Source: Fidelibacterota bacterium
GTDB lineage: Bacteria; Marinisomatota; Marinisomatia; Marinisomatales; S15-B10
Direction of reading: 5' to 3'
DNA: 32,589 nucleotides
Assembly: GCA_002715465.1 (NCBI GenBank)
Contig: PAYY01000009.1
Span: 62,925-95,513, forward strand
Shown here piece by piece: positions 1 to 7,548 of the stretch (positions are counted from its first letter, which is position 1; every line of letters starts with the position of its first letter). The notes beneath the pieces were generated by a model. The model was not told the origin of the DNA. It was given only the letters and a program-made list of their open reading frames with translations, and made no database searches. The position numbers and the translations under genes are program-made.

Positions 1-761
1 TGTAGAGGATCAGTAGTGGTTATTTTGGCACCATGAGGAAGATAGCGTTCACATTCTTGGGCAAATATTGTATGGTTAAAACCGAGCGGAGTTCTTAAAT
101 CCAATCTCATTAATACTCCAATATCTCCTTCATCTTGATAGGTTTGAATATCAACTAATCTGAGTGATGTTTCATCAAAACGGGGAGTTTTTTTAGCAAA
201 TATTTTCGAGAGATTTTGATAATAATCGACAGCACATTCAGCAGGTGTAGGATCAGGTGCTCCATGATGATGTCTAGAGGCTTGGTGTGAATATGTTAAT
301 TGTTGAGAGCCACGATAACCAAGCGTAATACCATTCCAACCACTAGGTTCACCGATTACGACATAATTAGGGACAAAGGATTCTTTCATAAATGAATATG
401 CACCTCGAGAGTCAGTTTCTTCACCTACACATCCAACCACCGTTACGGTAATTTTTTTCGATTTGTTAAATCTAGAGGCCGCTTCTGTGAATGCTGCAAG
501 GCAACCTTTTGCGTCGACTGAACCACGTCCATATAATTTATTTCCTTCAATTTTTATTGGTATTTCCCCTGCTACAGTATCAATATGACCTATGAGAAAA
601 ATATTAATAGGACCTCGTCCACTTATGCCTATAGCATTGCCAATAGTGTCTGAACGAGTTTTAAAACCCATTAATTCCATTTCTTTTATTAAAAGATCAA
701 CAGCTTCAGCTTCATTGCCGGAAACACTGTTACAACGGACCAATTTTTCTACTAGAGTCAT
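1..761 (-). CDS. lysK: LysW-lysine/LysW-ornithine hydrolase (M20 peptidase), partial
   Basis: This zinc-dependent M20-family hydrolase performs the last step of the LysW pathway, releasing lysine or ornithine from the C-terminal glutamate of the carrier LysW in the cytoplasm. I translated about 253 codons from the ATG at 759-761. Visible are the metal-binding GHIDTV motif (about residue 58), GRGSVDAKG (about residue 84), the catalytic/metal GEE in VGCVGEETDSRG, and GEPSGW. The C-terminal part lies beyond the left edge of the window. The start ATG shares its A with the TAA stop of lysJ (TAATG), so translational coupling is likely. Family alternatives are ArgE or DapE, but the position behind lysW-lysX-lysY-lysZ-lysJ makes LysK the best call. 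Confidence 0.9.
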   Translation of the reverse strand, partial: MTLVEKLVRCNSVSGNEAEAVDLLIKEMELMGFKTRSDTIGNAIGISGRGPINIFLIGHIDTVAGEIPIKIEGNKLYGRGSVDAKGCLAAFTEAASRFNKSKKITVTVVGCVGEETDSRGAYSFMKESFVPNYVVIGEPSGWNGITLGYRGSQQLTYSHQASRHHHGAPDPTPAECAVDYYQNLSKIFAKKTPRFDETSLRLVDIQTYQDEGDIGVLMRLDLRTPLGFNHTIFAQECERYLPHGAKITTTDPL

Positions 762-1924
762 TAGAGAACAGATGAAAGTGCCTTAAGACAGATATCAATC
801 TCTTCTTTAGAGACATTAAAAGGAGGAAGGAAACGAAGGTTTCTACTGCCAGCTTTTAATGCGAGCACTCCTGACTCCATTAACTTTAAAAGTATTTCTC
901 CATCAGGTTTTCTTAATTGGATCGCAACCATCAATCCTAATCCTCTAGTTTCCCGAAAAGTATTGGGGTGATCGAGTACTATTTCATTTAAACCTGAAAT
1001 AAAATAATTCCCCATTTTATTTACATTAGAAAGAATATTTTTTTCTTTTATCTGGTTAATTACTTCTAATCCTACTCTGCAGACAAAAGGGCTTCCCCCA
1101 TAAGTGCTACCATGTTTTTTTCTATCAAAAGAAATTTCTTCTTTCATAAGAAAAGCACCAATAGGGATTCCTCCTCCTAATGCTTTTGCAACAGTTATAA
1201 TATCAGGAATAATATTAGCATGGTCACAAGCGAACCATTTTCCTGTACGACCTAAGCCTGTCTGTACTTCATCAAGTATCATCAAAGTTCCTGTTTGATC
1301 GCAGATATCTCTTACAGCCTGGAGATAACCTTCTGGTGCGGGATAAATGCCAGCTTCACCTTGTATTGGTTCCAAGATAACTGCGGCAGTTTCTTCTGTA
1401 ATATTCTCCGCTAAAATTTCTGGTTTACCAAAAGGAATATGATTAATGTCTGGAATCAGAGGACCGAATAATTCTCGAATATCTTTTTGCCAAGTAGCAG
1501 TTAGAGCTCCTAAGGTTCGACCATGGTATCCTCTGATACAAGAAACAATTCTGGATCGACCAGTATAAGACCGGGAAAGCTTGATTGCTCCTTCAACGGC
1601 TTCTGTTCCTGAATTACAAAGAAATATTTTATTAATTTTCCCTGGTGCTATACTTGCAAGAGATTTAAGGTATTGAGCTCGGATGTCATTAGCAAAATAG
1701 CCGTTATTGGCTGTTAGGAGTTTAGATGATTGTTCAGCTATGGCATTACATAAGCCTGGATTTGCATGACCTAGTGATGCAGCTCCTATACTAGTGGAAA
1801 AGTCAAGGTATTTTTTACCCTGAGAATCCCAAACATATGATCCTTCACCCTTAACTAAACTAATTGGCCAACCACCATAAGCACCACTACCATGACGGGT
1901 TTCTAAATCAACCCATTTGTTCAT
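761..1924 (-). CDS. lysJ: LysW-aminoadipate/glutamate semialdehyde aminotransferase
   Basis: A class-III PLP-dependent aminotransferase of the acetylornithine transaminase family, 387 residues. It transfers an amino group from glutamate to the LysW-bound semialdehyde, giving LysW-lysine or LysW-ornithine. Seen in the sequence: the LCNSGTEAVEGAIK cofactor-phosphate motif, the SCIRGYHGRTLGAL motif, the LDEVQTGLGRTGKWFA segment with the PLP-ring Asp, and the Schiff-base lysine in ITVAKALGGGIPIGAF. The start ATG (1922-1924) overlaps the lysZ stop codon (ATGA), and its stop overlaps the lysK start. On sequence alone it could be ArgD acting on acetylated substrates; the LysW operon context favours LysJ. 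Confidence 0.92.
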   Translation of the reverse strand: MNKWVDLETRHGSGAYGGWPISLVKGEGSYVWDSQGKKYLDFSTSIGAASLGHANPGLCNAIAEQSSKLLTANNGYFANDIRAQYLKSLASIAPGKINKIFLCNSGTEAVEGAIKLSRSYTGRSRIVSCIRGYHGRTLGALTATWQKDIRELFGPLIPDINHIPFGKPEILAENITEETAAVILEPIQGEAGIYPAPEGYLQAVRDICDQTGTLMILDEVQTGLGRTGKWFACDHANIIPDIITVAKALGGGIPIGAFLMKEEISFDRKKHGSTYGGSPFVCRVGLEVINQIKEKNILSNVNKMGNYFISGLNEIVLDHPNTFRETRGLGLMVAIQLRKPDGEILLKLMESGVLALKAGSRNLRFLPPFNVSKEEIDICLKALSSVL

Positions 1925-2715
1925 TGGATAATAGTCCCTTGACCATTGAATGCATTAGAAACAGGTGATTCTGAACGGGCATCACCCAATATTACGGACT
2001 TCACACCACCTTCAATAGCTTCTTTTGCTCCAAGTAATTTTTTCTTCATTCGACCTTTTGCATAGTTCTCAATATGGCAATCTATTTGATCGGCTTTTAT
2101 TGTTTTCACTAAACTTGATTCATCGTTTGCATCCTTTAAAAGTCCCGGTACGTTAGAAAGAATAATTAGTGTATCTGCTTTCATGGATACAGCGATTTGA
2201 CCGGCGCACCTATCTCCATCTACGTTAATTGCTTCACTTTCATAGCTAATTGCTGGTGGTGTTAGAACAGGGACATAACTATTGGTGAGCAATAATTCTA
2301 ATAGATTAGTATTAATCTTTTCTATCATTCCACTTAGATCACCTCTAAGAATTTTTTTCTTTCCATTTTCAACAATTTTTAATGCGCGTTTTTTCTTTCC
2401 TTCAATTAATCGTCCATCAATTCCACTTAATCCAACAGCATTAATGCCTAGTTTCTGAAGGTTTTCAACAAGCATTTTGTTCATCTTTCCCGCATATATC
2501 ATATTAAAAATTTCCATAGTTTCCCGATCAGTATATCTACTAGAGAATCCAGAGACTGATGTTACAAAAACGGGAGGTTTCCCAAGTTTTTCTGATATTG
2601 CGTTTAGTTCACTAGATCCTCCATGGACTACTATATAATCTTCATACTTAGCTAGATCTTGTAGAAATGAATTATAATTGATTCCTTCACTCCCACCAAC
2701 TTTAATTACAAACAT
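1921..2715 (-). CDS. lysZ: LysW-aminoadipate/LysW-glutamate kinase
   Basis: An amino-acid kinase of the N-acetylglutamate kinase family, 264 residues. It phosphorylates the side-chain carboxylate of the amino acid carried on LysW. The N-terminus MFVIKVGGSEG carries the phosphate-binding lysine and glycine loop; VVHGGSSELN and the C-terminal NVDGDRCAGQIAVSM and GRMKKKL segments follow family pattern. I chose the ATG at 2713-2715 rather than an upstream in-frame start at 2799, because it begins exactly at the conserved MxVIKxGG and is preceded by a GAGG ribosome-binding site six bases upstream. That leaves a 37-base gap after lysY. It overlaps lysJ by four bases. Confidence 0.9.
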   Translation of the reverse strand: MFVIKVGGSEGINYNSFLQDLAKYEDYIVVHGGSSELNAISEKLGKPPVFVTSVSGFSSRYTDRETMEIFNMIYAGKMNKMLVENLQKLGINAVGLSGIDGRLIEGKKKRALKIVENGKKKILRGDLSGMIEKINTNLLELLLTNSYVPVLTPPAISYESEAINVDGDRCAGQIAVSMKADTLIILSNVPGLLKDANDESSLVKTIKADQIDCHIENYAKGRMKKKLLGAKEAIEGGVKSVILGDARSESPVSNAFNGQGTIIQ

Positions 2716-2752
2716 AAGCGCCTCTATTATATAAACTGGAAAGTTTGGTTGT

Positions 2753-3793
2753 TCAAACGGGATGTAGTCCGATAAAATCAAGACCAGTTTTCTCTTCAAT
2801 TTTTAAAGCAATATTCATACACTGAACGGCTTGCCCAGCGGCGCCTTTCATAAGATTATCTATTGCAGCCATTACAACTAAGCGTCCGGTTAATTCATCT
2901 TTTTCAAATCCTATTTCACATAGATTAGTCCCCATGACTAGCTTAGGCTCAGGAAATCGGTAAATTCCAGTTTTTTCTTTTACTAGTCTAATAAAAGGTT
3001 CTTCTTTATAGGCATTAAGATAAATTTGCCAGATATCTTGAGAAGAATAATTGTCATCAATGAAAACATGGATAGTACTCTGAATACCTCTAATCATTTC
3101 CACAGCATGAGGAGAGAAGTTTAAAGAGATGGCACCATTCTTATTTAGTTCTTGATTCATTTCTGCAATATGACGGTGCATTGACGGTTTAAAACTACGC
3201 ACAACATTACTTCTTTCCGGATGGTGAGTAGACATACTAAAAGAGGCTCCTGCTGCCGAGGACCCCACTTTCGAATCCACAACAATAGTTTTTACTCCTA
3301 GCGCTTCTACAATTGGTTTCATTGGTAGAATTGCAGCAGTGGCGGTACAACCAGGAACTGCTATGAGTGTTGAGCTTTTTATTTTTTCTCTATGGAGTTC
3401 AGGCATGCCATAAACAAATTCCTTTAGCAATGTGGGATGGGTATGTTCATGACCATAATATTTAACATAATCATTTTTGTTTGACAGTCTAAAATCTGAG
3501 CTTAGATCAATAAGATATTCACATTTTTCCCTATACTCATGAATATTTTCCATGACAGCGTGGTGAGGTAAAGCAAGGAATAAAACATCTACACGGGGCA
3601 AGTTAATTGGATTAATAAATTTAAGACGAGTTATAGAACGAAGATTTGGGTGGGAACGAGCAACAAACTTTTTTTCCTTGGTTCGAGATGTTACCGCAAC
3701 AACTTCAACATTTGGGTGGGCTAGTAAAAGTCGAAGAAGTTCTCCTCCAGTATAACCCGATCCACCAACTACCGCTACAGTTATTTTTTTCAT
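2753..3793 (-). CDS. lysY: LysW-aminoadipyl/LysW-glutamyl phosphate reductase
   Basis: An NADPH-dependent reductase of the ArgC/aspartate-semialdehyde dehydrogenase superfamily, 346 residues, converting the LysW-bound acyl phosphate to the semialdehyde. The N-terminal Rossmann motif VVGGSGYTGGELLRLL, the ELHREKIK segment, and the catalytic cysteine in AVPGCTATAAIL are visible, followed by the substrate-binding HHPERSNVVRSFKPSMHRH segment. It starts three bases after the lysX stop (TAA-TTT-ATG), so the two are translated as a unit. Ordinary ArgC is the alternative; the LysW neighbours decide the call. Confidence 0.92.
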   Translation of the reverse strand: MKKITVAVVGGSGYTGGELLRLLLAHPNVEVVAVTSRTKEKKFVARSHPNLRSITRLKFINPINLPRVDVLFLALPHHAVMENIHEYREKCEYLIDLSSDFRLSNKNDYVKYYGHEHTHPTLLKEFVYGMPELHREKIKSSTLIAVPGCTATAAILPMKPIVEALGVKTIVVDSKVGSSAAGASFSMSTHHPERSNVVRSFKPSMHRHIAEMNQELNKNGAISLNFSPHAVEMIRGIQSTIHVFIDDNYSSQDIWQIYLNAYKEEPFIRLVKEKTGIYRFPEPKLVMGTNLCEIGFEKDELTGRLVVMAAIDNLMKGAAGQAVQCMNIALKIEEKTGLDFIGLHPV

Positions 3794-3796
3794 AAA

Positions 3797-4639
3797 TTAG
3801 CTCTCCACAACTTCTATAACATATTTTATAATTTCTTCTGGAATATTGACGCCTGTTGGCTGTATACTATTTCGAAATTCAACGGTATAGTTAACTTCAT
3901 TAATAAGAAGCCCATCATCGGTTTCCATAAGATCAATAGCGAGAATACCTCCGCCAACGGCTTTAGATGCTTTCTCAGAAAGATCAATAATTTCTGGGGT
4001 CAAAGCACAGCATGAAGTTTTGGCTCCGCGAGAAGTGTTAGTAATCCAATGAAGAGAGGAGCGATAAACCGCACAGATTGTTTTGTTCCCAAAAACAAAT
4101 GCTCGAATATCTCGTCCCGGTTTCTTTATATATTCCTGAATATAAAAGATTGAATGGTAGTACGAACCTAGATGTTCTTTATGTTCTAAAAGAGATTCAG
4201 CGCTATCTCTGTCATTTACTTTAGCTAATAACCGTCCCCATGAACCTATTGCTGGTTTTATAACAACGGGATAGCCCATTTCTTCAATTGCTTGTATAGC
4301 ACTCTCTCTTGAGAAAGCAACTTTTGATTTTGGTGTTGGAATATTTGCATCTTCTAGGGCTTTGGTAGTAGCAACTTTATCACCACAAAGTAGTGCAACA
4401 TCATATCTGTTCAATGCTTTGAAGCCACATCCTTGGAATAAATTTAGAGCGTAGAGCGCTCTAGAGTGAGAAACTTCTCTTTCCAGTAGCATATCAAAAT
4501 TATAATTCCCTGATAGACCCATGATAAGTTTTCTACTATCAATTTTTACTAGATCGATATTTTTATTCTTAGCTTCTTGAATCAGCATTTTTTCTTCCAT
4601 GCGTATTCTAGAAAATAGTAGTCCTAATCGAAATGACAT
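3797..4639 (-). CDS. lysX: LysW amino-acid ligase, ATP-grasp (LysX/ArgX paralogue 1)
   Basis: A RimK/LysX-type ATP-grasp ligase, 280 residues, that joins the amino group of alpha-aminoadipate (LysX) or glutamate (ArgX) to the C-terminal glutamate of LysW. ATP-grasp landmarks: CGDKVATTKALEDANIPTP, GYPVVIKPAIGSWGRLLAKV, the hinge FYIQEYIKKPGRDIRAFV, and the metal-binding ETDDGLLINEVN. The C-terminal recognition region reads EFRNSIQPTGVNIP. It lies 15 bases after a second full-length paralogue. From memory, Thermus LysX carries a similar EFKN...TGV sequence, so I lean to this copy being the aminoadipate enzyme. That assignment is inference. Confidence 0.85.
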   Translation of the reverse strand: MSFRLGLLFSRIRMEEKMLIQEAKNKNIDLVKIDSRKLIMGLSGNYNFDMLLEREVSHSRALYALNLFQGCGFKALNRYDVALLCGDKVATTKALEDANIPTPKSKVAFSRESAIQAIEEMGYPVVIKPAIGSWGRLLAKVNDRDSAESLLEHKEHLGSYYHSIFYIQEYIKKPGRDIRAFVFGNKTICAVYRSSLHWITNTSRGAKTSCCALTPEIIDLSEKASKAVGGGILAIDLMETDDGLLINEVNYTVEFRNSIQPTGVNIPEEIIKYVIEVVES

Positions 4640-4654
4640 GTTTTTAATTTCTTT

Positions 4655-5500
4655 CTAGTTGTATTTAGCTTGACTTATGCAGTAATAAATAATCATTCCA
4701 GGAATATTAATTGACTGTGCTTCCATGCTACCTTTGAATTCCATAGAGCAATTAATCTCATGTACTGTATATCCATCTTCTGTTTCCATAAGATCAATAG
4801 CTAAGGCTCCATCTCCCACAGCTTGTGACGCTTTTAGACAAATATCTTCTAGCTCGGGTGTAAGAGGACACTTTATTGCTTTTCCACCTCTTGCCACATT
4901 TGTGAACCAATTCTCTGATGTACGATAAGTTGCACAAATTGTATTGCCATCTAACACCAATGCCCTTATGTCTCGATCAGGTTTATGGATATATTCTTGG
5001 ATATAAAAAATTGAATGATAGTAGGAACTAAGGTAAGATTTATGTTCAAGTATTGCCTCAGCTGCAGTTCTATTTTCAATTTTTGCAATTAACCTACCCC
5101 ATGACCCATCAACAGGCTTGAGGACTACTGGATAGCCCATATCTTCAATGGCTTTTAGAGCACTTTCTCTTGTAAACGCTACTTTTACTTCTGGTGTAGG
5201 GACACCAGCTTCCCGTAATGCTTTTGATGTAAATACTTTATCGCCGCAGATTCGTATAACTTCATAACTATTTATACATTGTACATGTGAATTTTTTAGT
5301 AGTTGCATAAGATGTAGTGCTCGTGATTGGGAAATTTCTCGATCTAGTAATACATCTATATTTAGATTGCTTTTGGGATCCACAACTAATTTTCGACTAT
5401 CTAGCATAACGAGTTTCGTATCATCTCTAGACTCTATTTCTTTAATTAAATGTTTTTCTTCAACACGGAGTCTAGAAAAAAGGAATCCAAGTTTAATCAT
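4655..5500 (-). CDS. lysX: LysW amino-acid ligase, ATP-grasp (LysX/ArgX paralogue 2, possible ArgX)
   Basis: A second LysX-family ATP-grasp ligase of 281 residues, collinear with its downstream neighbour over its whole length: CGDKVFTSKALREAGVPTP, GYPVVLKPVDGSWGRLIAKI, FYIQEYIHKPDRDIRALV and ETEDGYTVHEINCS. The part that should read the substrate differs: EFKGSMEAQSINIPG against EFRNSIQPTGVNIPE in the other copy. It is the first ligase after lysW, with an AAGGA ribosome-binding site. Two ligases with one carrier and one set of Y-Z-J-K enzymes is the arrangement known in Sulfolobales, where LysX and ArgX feed lysine and arginine synthesis. I infer that this copy is the ArgX (glutamate) enzyme; which copy uses which substrate is unproven. 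Confidence 0.83.
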   Translation of the reverse strand: MIKLGFLFSRLRVEEKHLIKEIESRDDTKLVMLDSRKLVVDPKSNLNIDVLLDREISQSRALHLMQLLKNSHVQCINSYEVIRICGDKVFTSKALREAGVPTPEVKVAFTRESALKAIEDMGYPVVLKPVDGSWGRLIAKIENRTAAEAILEHKSYLSSYYHSIFYIQEYIHKPDRDIRALVLDGNTICATYRTSENWFTNVARGGKAIKCPLTPELEDICLKASQAVGDGALAIDLMETEDGYTVHEINCSMEFKGSMEAQSINIPGMIIYYCISQAKYN

Positions 5501-5543
5501 GTAATTATTATTCCTTTTTAAATAAGTTTAAGCGTACAAAGGG

Positions 5544-5708
5544 TTATTCACCCCAGTCTTCTTGTTCTTCAGGGGCCAGTTCAACGCTTGGTGGGTTTAG
5601 GCCGACGACTTCAAGTTCTACTCCACAAGATTCACAATCGAGAATTTCATTCTCGACAGTACCTTCTGGAAGATCAATTGTTGATCCGCATTCTATACAT
5701 TTCACCAT
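5544..5708 (-). CDS. lysW: LysW amino-group carrier protein
   Basis: A 54-residue acidic carrier protein. It holds the amino group of aminoadipate or glutamate on its C-terminal glutamate so that the intermediates cannot cyclise and can be passed between LysX, LysZ, LysY, LysJ and LysK. The N-terminus MVKCIECGSTIDLPEG and the later CESCG give the two CxxC pairs of the zinc-knuckle fold, and the protein ends in the diagnostic EDWGE. A GGAG ribosome-binding site sits eight bases before the ATG at 5706-5708. It is the first structural gene of the operon, directly behind an attenuator. The length and termini match the family exactly. Confidence 0.96.
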   Translation of the reverse strand: MVKCIECGSTIDLPEGTVENEILDCESCGVELEVVGLNPPSVELAPEEQEDWGE

Positions 5709-5760
5709 TTTTAATCTCCTTAATTAAACATTATTTTAAATAAATTTATGTTTTCACAAC

Positions 5761-5800
5761 AAAAAAACCCCCAAATATCATTCTTTTGAATAGGGGGCTT
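5761..5800 (-). terminator. Intrinsic terminator in the lysW leader (attenuator segments 3:4)
   Basis: On the minus strand AAGCCCCC (5793-5800) can pair with GGGGGTTT (5765-5772), with an inner ATTC/GAAT helix (5780-5783 with 5788-5791) closing a four-base loop, followed by a seven-base T tract (5761-5767). It stands about 50 bases before lysW, so it would stop transcription before the operon. Its 5' arm overlaps the 3' arm of an upstream alternative hairpin, the mark of an attenuator rather than of a plain gene-end terminator. Confidence 0.85.
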
Positions 5801-5824
5801 AGCAACTTGTTATAAGTCAATTGA

Positions 5825-5896
5825 CTACATAACAAAGCCCTCAGCGGGAGAACGACGCGGTCTTTGAATATCGAACAAAAATTTTACCACTTTCAT
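5825..5896 (-). CDS. Arg-rich leader peptide of the lysW operon
   Basis: A 23-codon reading frame from ATG (5894-5896) to TAG (5825-5827). The peptide begins MKVVKF and contains RPRR encoded AGA-CCG-CGT-CGT (5852-5863), so three arginine codons fall within four. The frame ends inside the loop of the antiterminator hairpin, as expected for a control peptide. The ribosome-binding site is imperfect: AGGG lies only two bases before the ATG but eight bases before an in-frame GTG (codon 3), so translation may start at either. It is too short to be a functional protein and I recognise no domain. Confidence 0.75.
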   Translation of the reverse strand: MKVVKFLFDIQRPRRSPAEGFVM

Positions 5897-5967
5897 AGCC
5901 CTAAATCTAAATCCCTTTAATTACCTGCGCAAAAACTTTTAATGTACTTAACAAACAAAATAAAAAT

Positions 5968-7548
5968 TCAGAAAGATTTGGCTTCCTCTAGGTGAAATCC
6001 GGGTGCAGGTAATGAGCTAGACCCCATGAGATAAGCATCAATAGAACGAGCAGCACCCCGACCTTCATTGATTGCCCAAACTACTAATGATTGCCCACGG
6101 CGACAATCTCCACACACAAAAATTCCATCTCTATTAGTCATAAACGCACCTTGATTATCATGAAACGTTGTCCAGCTAGGCTTAGGATGATGTTTTGCAA
6201 GTTTTAACATATCTCCAATTTCAGATTCAGGACCTATAAATCCGGTTGCTAATAAAACAATATCTACTGGCCAGTCTTTTGCAGAACCATTTATTTCAGT
6301 CCAAGGTGGGTCGTTTTCTGTTTTATTTGACCAATCAATTTCAACTGTTTTGATTCCTTTTATTTGACCCTTATCATCTCCTAGAAACTCTTTGACTAAA
6401 ATATGATAAAAACGAGGATCTACACCATGTTTCGCTAAATTTTCTTCATGCGAATAATCTACCTTAAAAGTTATTGGCCATTCTGGCCAAGGGTTTGCAT
6501 TTGTTCTATTATCGGGAGGTTTGTTCAATAATTCAAAATTTATGACACTTTTACAATTGTGACGTAAAGCTGTACCAATACAATCAGCACCAGTGTCTCC
6601 ACCGCCAATAACAATAACATTTTTATTTTTCGCAGAAATATATGCTTTATTTTTTAGATCCGAATCAAGCAGACTTTTTGTGTTTTGTGTTAGAAAATTC
6701 ATTGCAAACTCAATCCCTTTTAAATTGCGTCCAAAAGCTTTATTAGTTGGATCGAAAGGCTTCGTGGCTCCTGTTGCAATTAATAAAGCATCATTTTCAT
6801 CATAAAGTTTATTTGGGTCAATATATTTTATTTCGCAACCACTACTTTCCATAATTTTTGTCATATGACCTTCAGGAAACCGTCTTTTTTCTCCAACATG
6901 CGTAGAAGTTATAAACTTCACTCCCTCTTCTTTCAATAGATCAACTCTCCTCTCAACTATTTTTTTATCAAGCTTCATATTTGGAATGCCATACATTAGT
7001 AATCCGCCAATACGATCAGCCCTTTCATAAATTGTTACATTGTGCCCAGCTTTATTCAATTGATCTGCGGCCGCAAGCCCTGATGGTCCTGATCCAACTA
7101 TTGCAACTTTTTTCCCAGTTCGTTGAATAGATTCTTTGGGTTTGACCCAACCTTTTTCAAATGCCTTCTCAATAATTTCATTTTCAATATTTTTTATGGT
7201 CACAGGTGGATCATTGATTCCGAGTACACATGCTCCTTCGCAAGGAGCAGGACAAGTTCTACCAGTGAACTCAGGGAAATTATTAGTTTGGTGCAAACGA
7301 GTAAGAGCTTCTTTCCAATGCCCATTATATACTAAGTCATTCCATTCTGGAATTAAGTTGTCTATTGGGCAACCTGTATTTGATTGACAGAAAGGAACAC
7401 CACAATCCATGCATCTAGAGGCTTGAGATTCTAAATGGTCTATTGGCGCTTTAGAAAAGATTTCATCAAAATCATTAGATCGATCTAAAGGATTTCTGTA
7501 AGGTACTACTTTACGAGTTACTTCTATAAATCCAGTATTCTTACCCAT
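5968..7548 (-). CDS. gltD: Glutamate synthase [NADPH] small subunit
   Basis: A 526-residue flavoprotein that oxidises NAD(P)H and passes electrons to GltB for reductive synthesis of glutamate from glutamine and 2-oxoglutarate. The N-terminal iron-sulfur region shows [23 protein letters not shown] and [12 protein letters not shown]; an FAD-binding [13 protein letters not shown] follows near residue 150, a nucleotide-binding [14 protein letters not shown] near residue 310, and the [17 protein letters not shown] motif near the C-terminus. The ATG at 7546-7548 lies eight bases inside the end of gltB, indicating coupled translation. No terminator is visible after its stop, so transcripts may run on into the lysW leader. 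Confidence 0.96.
   Translation of the reverse strand: MGKNTGFIEVTRKVVPYRNPLDRSNDFDEIFSKAPIDHLESQASRCMDCGVPFCQSNTGCPIDNLIPEWNDLVYNGHWKEALTRLHQTNNFPEFTGRTCPAPCEGACVLGINDPPVTIKNIENEIIEKAFEKGWVKPKESIQRTGKKVAIVGSGPSGLAAADQLNKAGHNVTIYERADRIGGLLMYGIPNMKLDKKIVERRVDLLKEEGVKFITSTHVGEKRRFPEGHMTKIMESSGCEIKYIDPNKLYDENDALLIATGATKPFDPTNKAFGRNLKGIEFAMNFLTQNTKSLLDSDLKNKAYISAKNKNVIVIGGGDTGADCIGTALRHNCKSVINFELLNKPPDNRTNANPWPEWPITFKVDYSHEENLAKHGVDPRFYHILVKEFLGDDKGQIKGIKTVEIDWSNKTENDPPWTEINGSAKDWPVDIVLLATGFIGPESEIGDMLKLAKHHPKPSWTTFHDNQGAFMTNRDGIFVCGDCRRGQSLVVWAINEGRGAARSIDAYLMGSSSLPAPGFHLEEAKSF

Larger units (their letters stand above)
5761..5896 (-). promoter_or_regulatory. Arginine-type transcription attenuator of the lysW operon
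   Basis: The leader holds four ordered segments (minus strand). Segment 1, CAAAGACC (5859-5866), lies in the Gln-Arg-Pro codons of a leader peptide and can pair with segment 2, GGGCTTTG (5833-5840), seven of eight bases. Segment 2 extended, GGGCTTTGTTAT (5829-5840), pairs with segment 3 (5795-5813) through TTGTTAT/ATAACAA and GGGCT/AGCCC, with GTC/GAC at the tip. Segment 3 overlaps the 5' arm of the terminator (3:4). Stalling at the Arg codons would cover segment 1, favour 2:3 and allow read-through; fast translation to the TAG inside the 2:3 loop would block segment 2 and allow termination. The pairing is seen; the mechanism is inferred from the his/trp model. Confidence 0.8.

Noticed and set aside
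5761..5967. Lysine or other riboswitch before lysW
   Set aside because: No conserved L-box core or other aptamer I know is present; the reading frame with Arg codons and the alternative stems explain the leader better.
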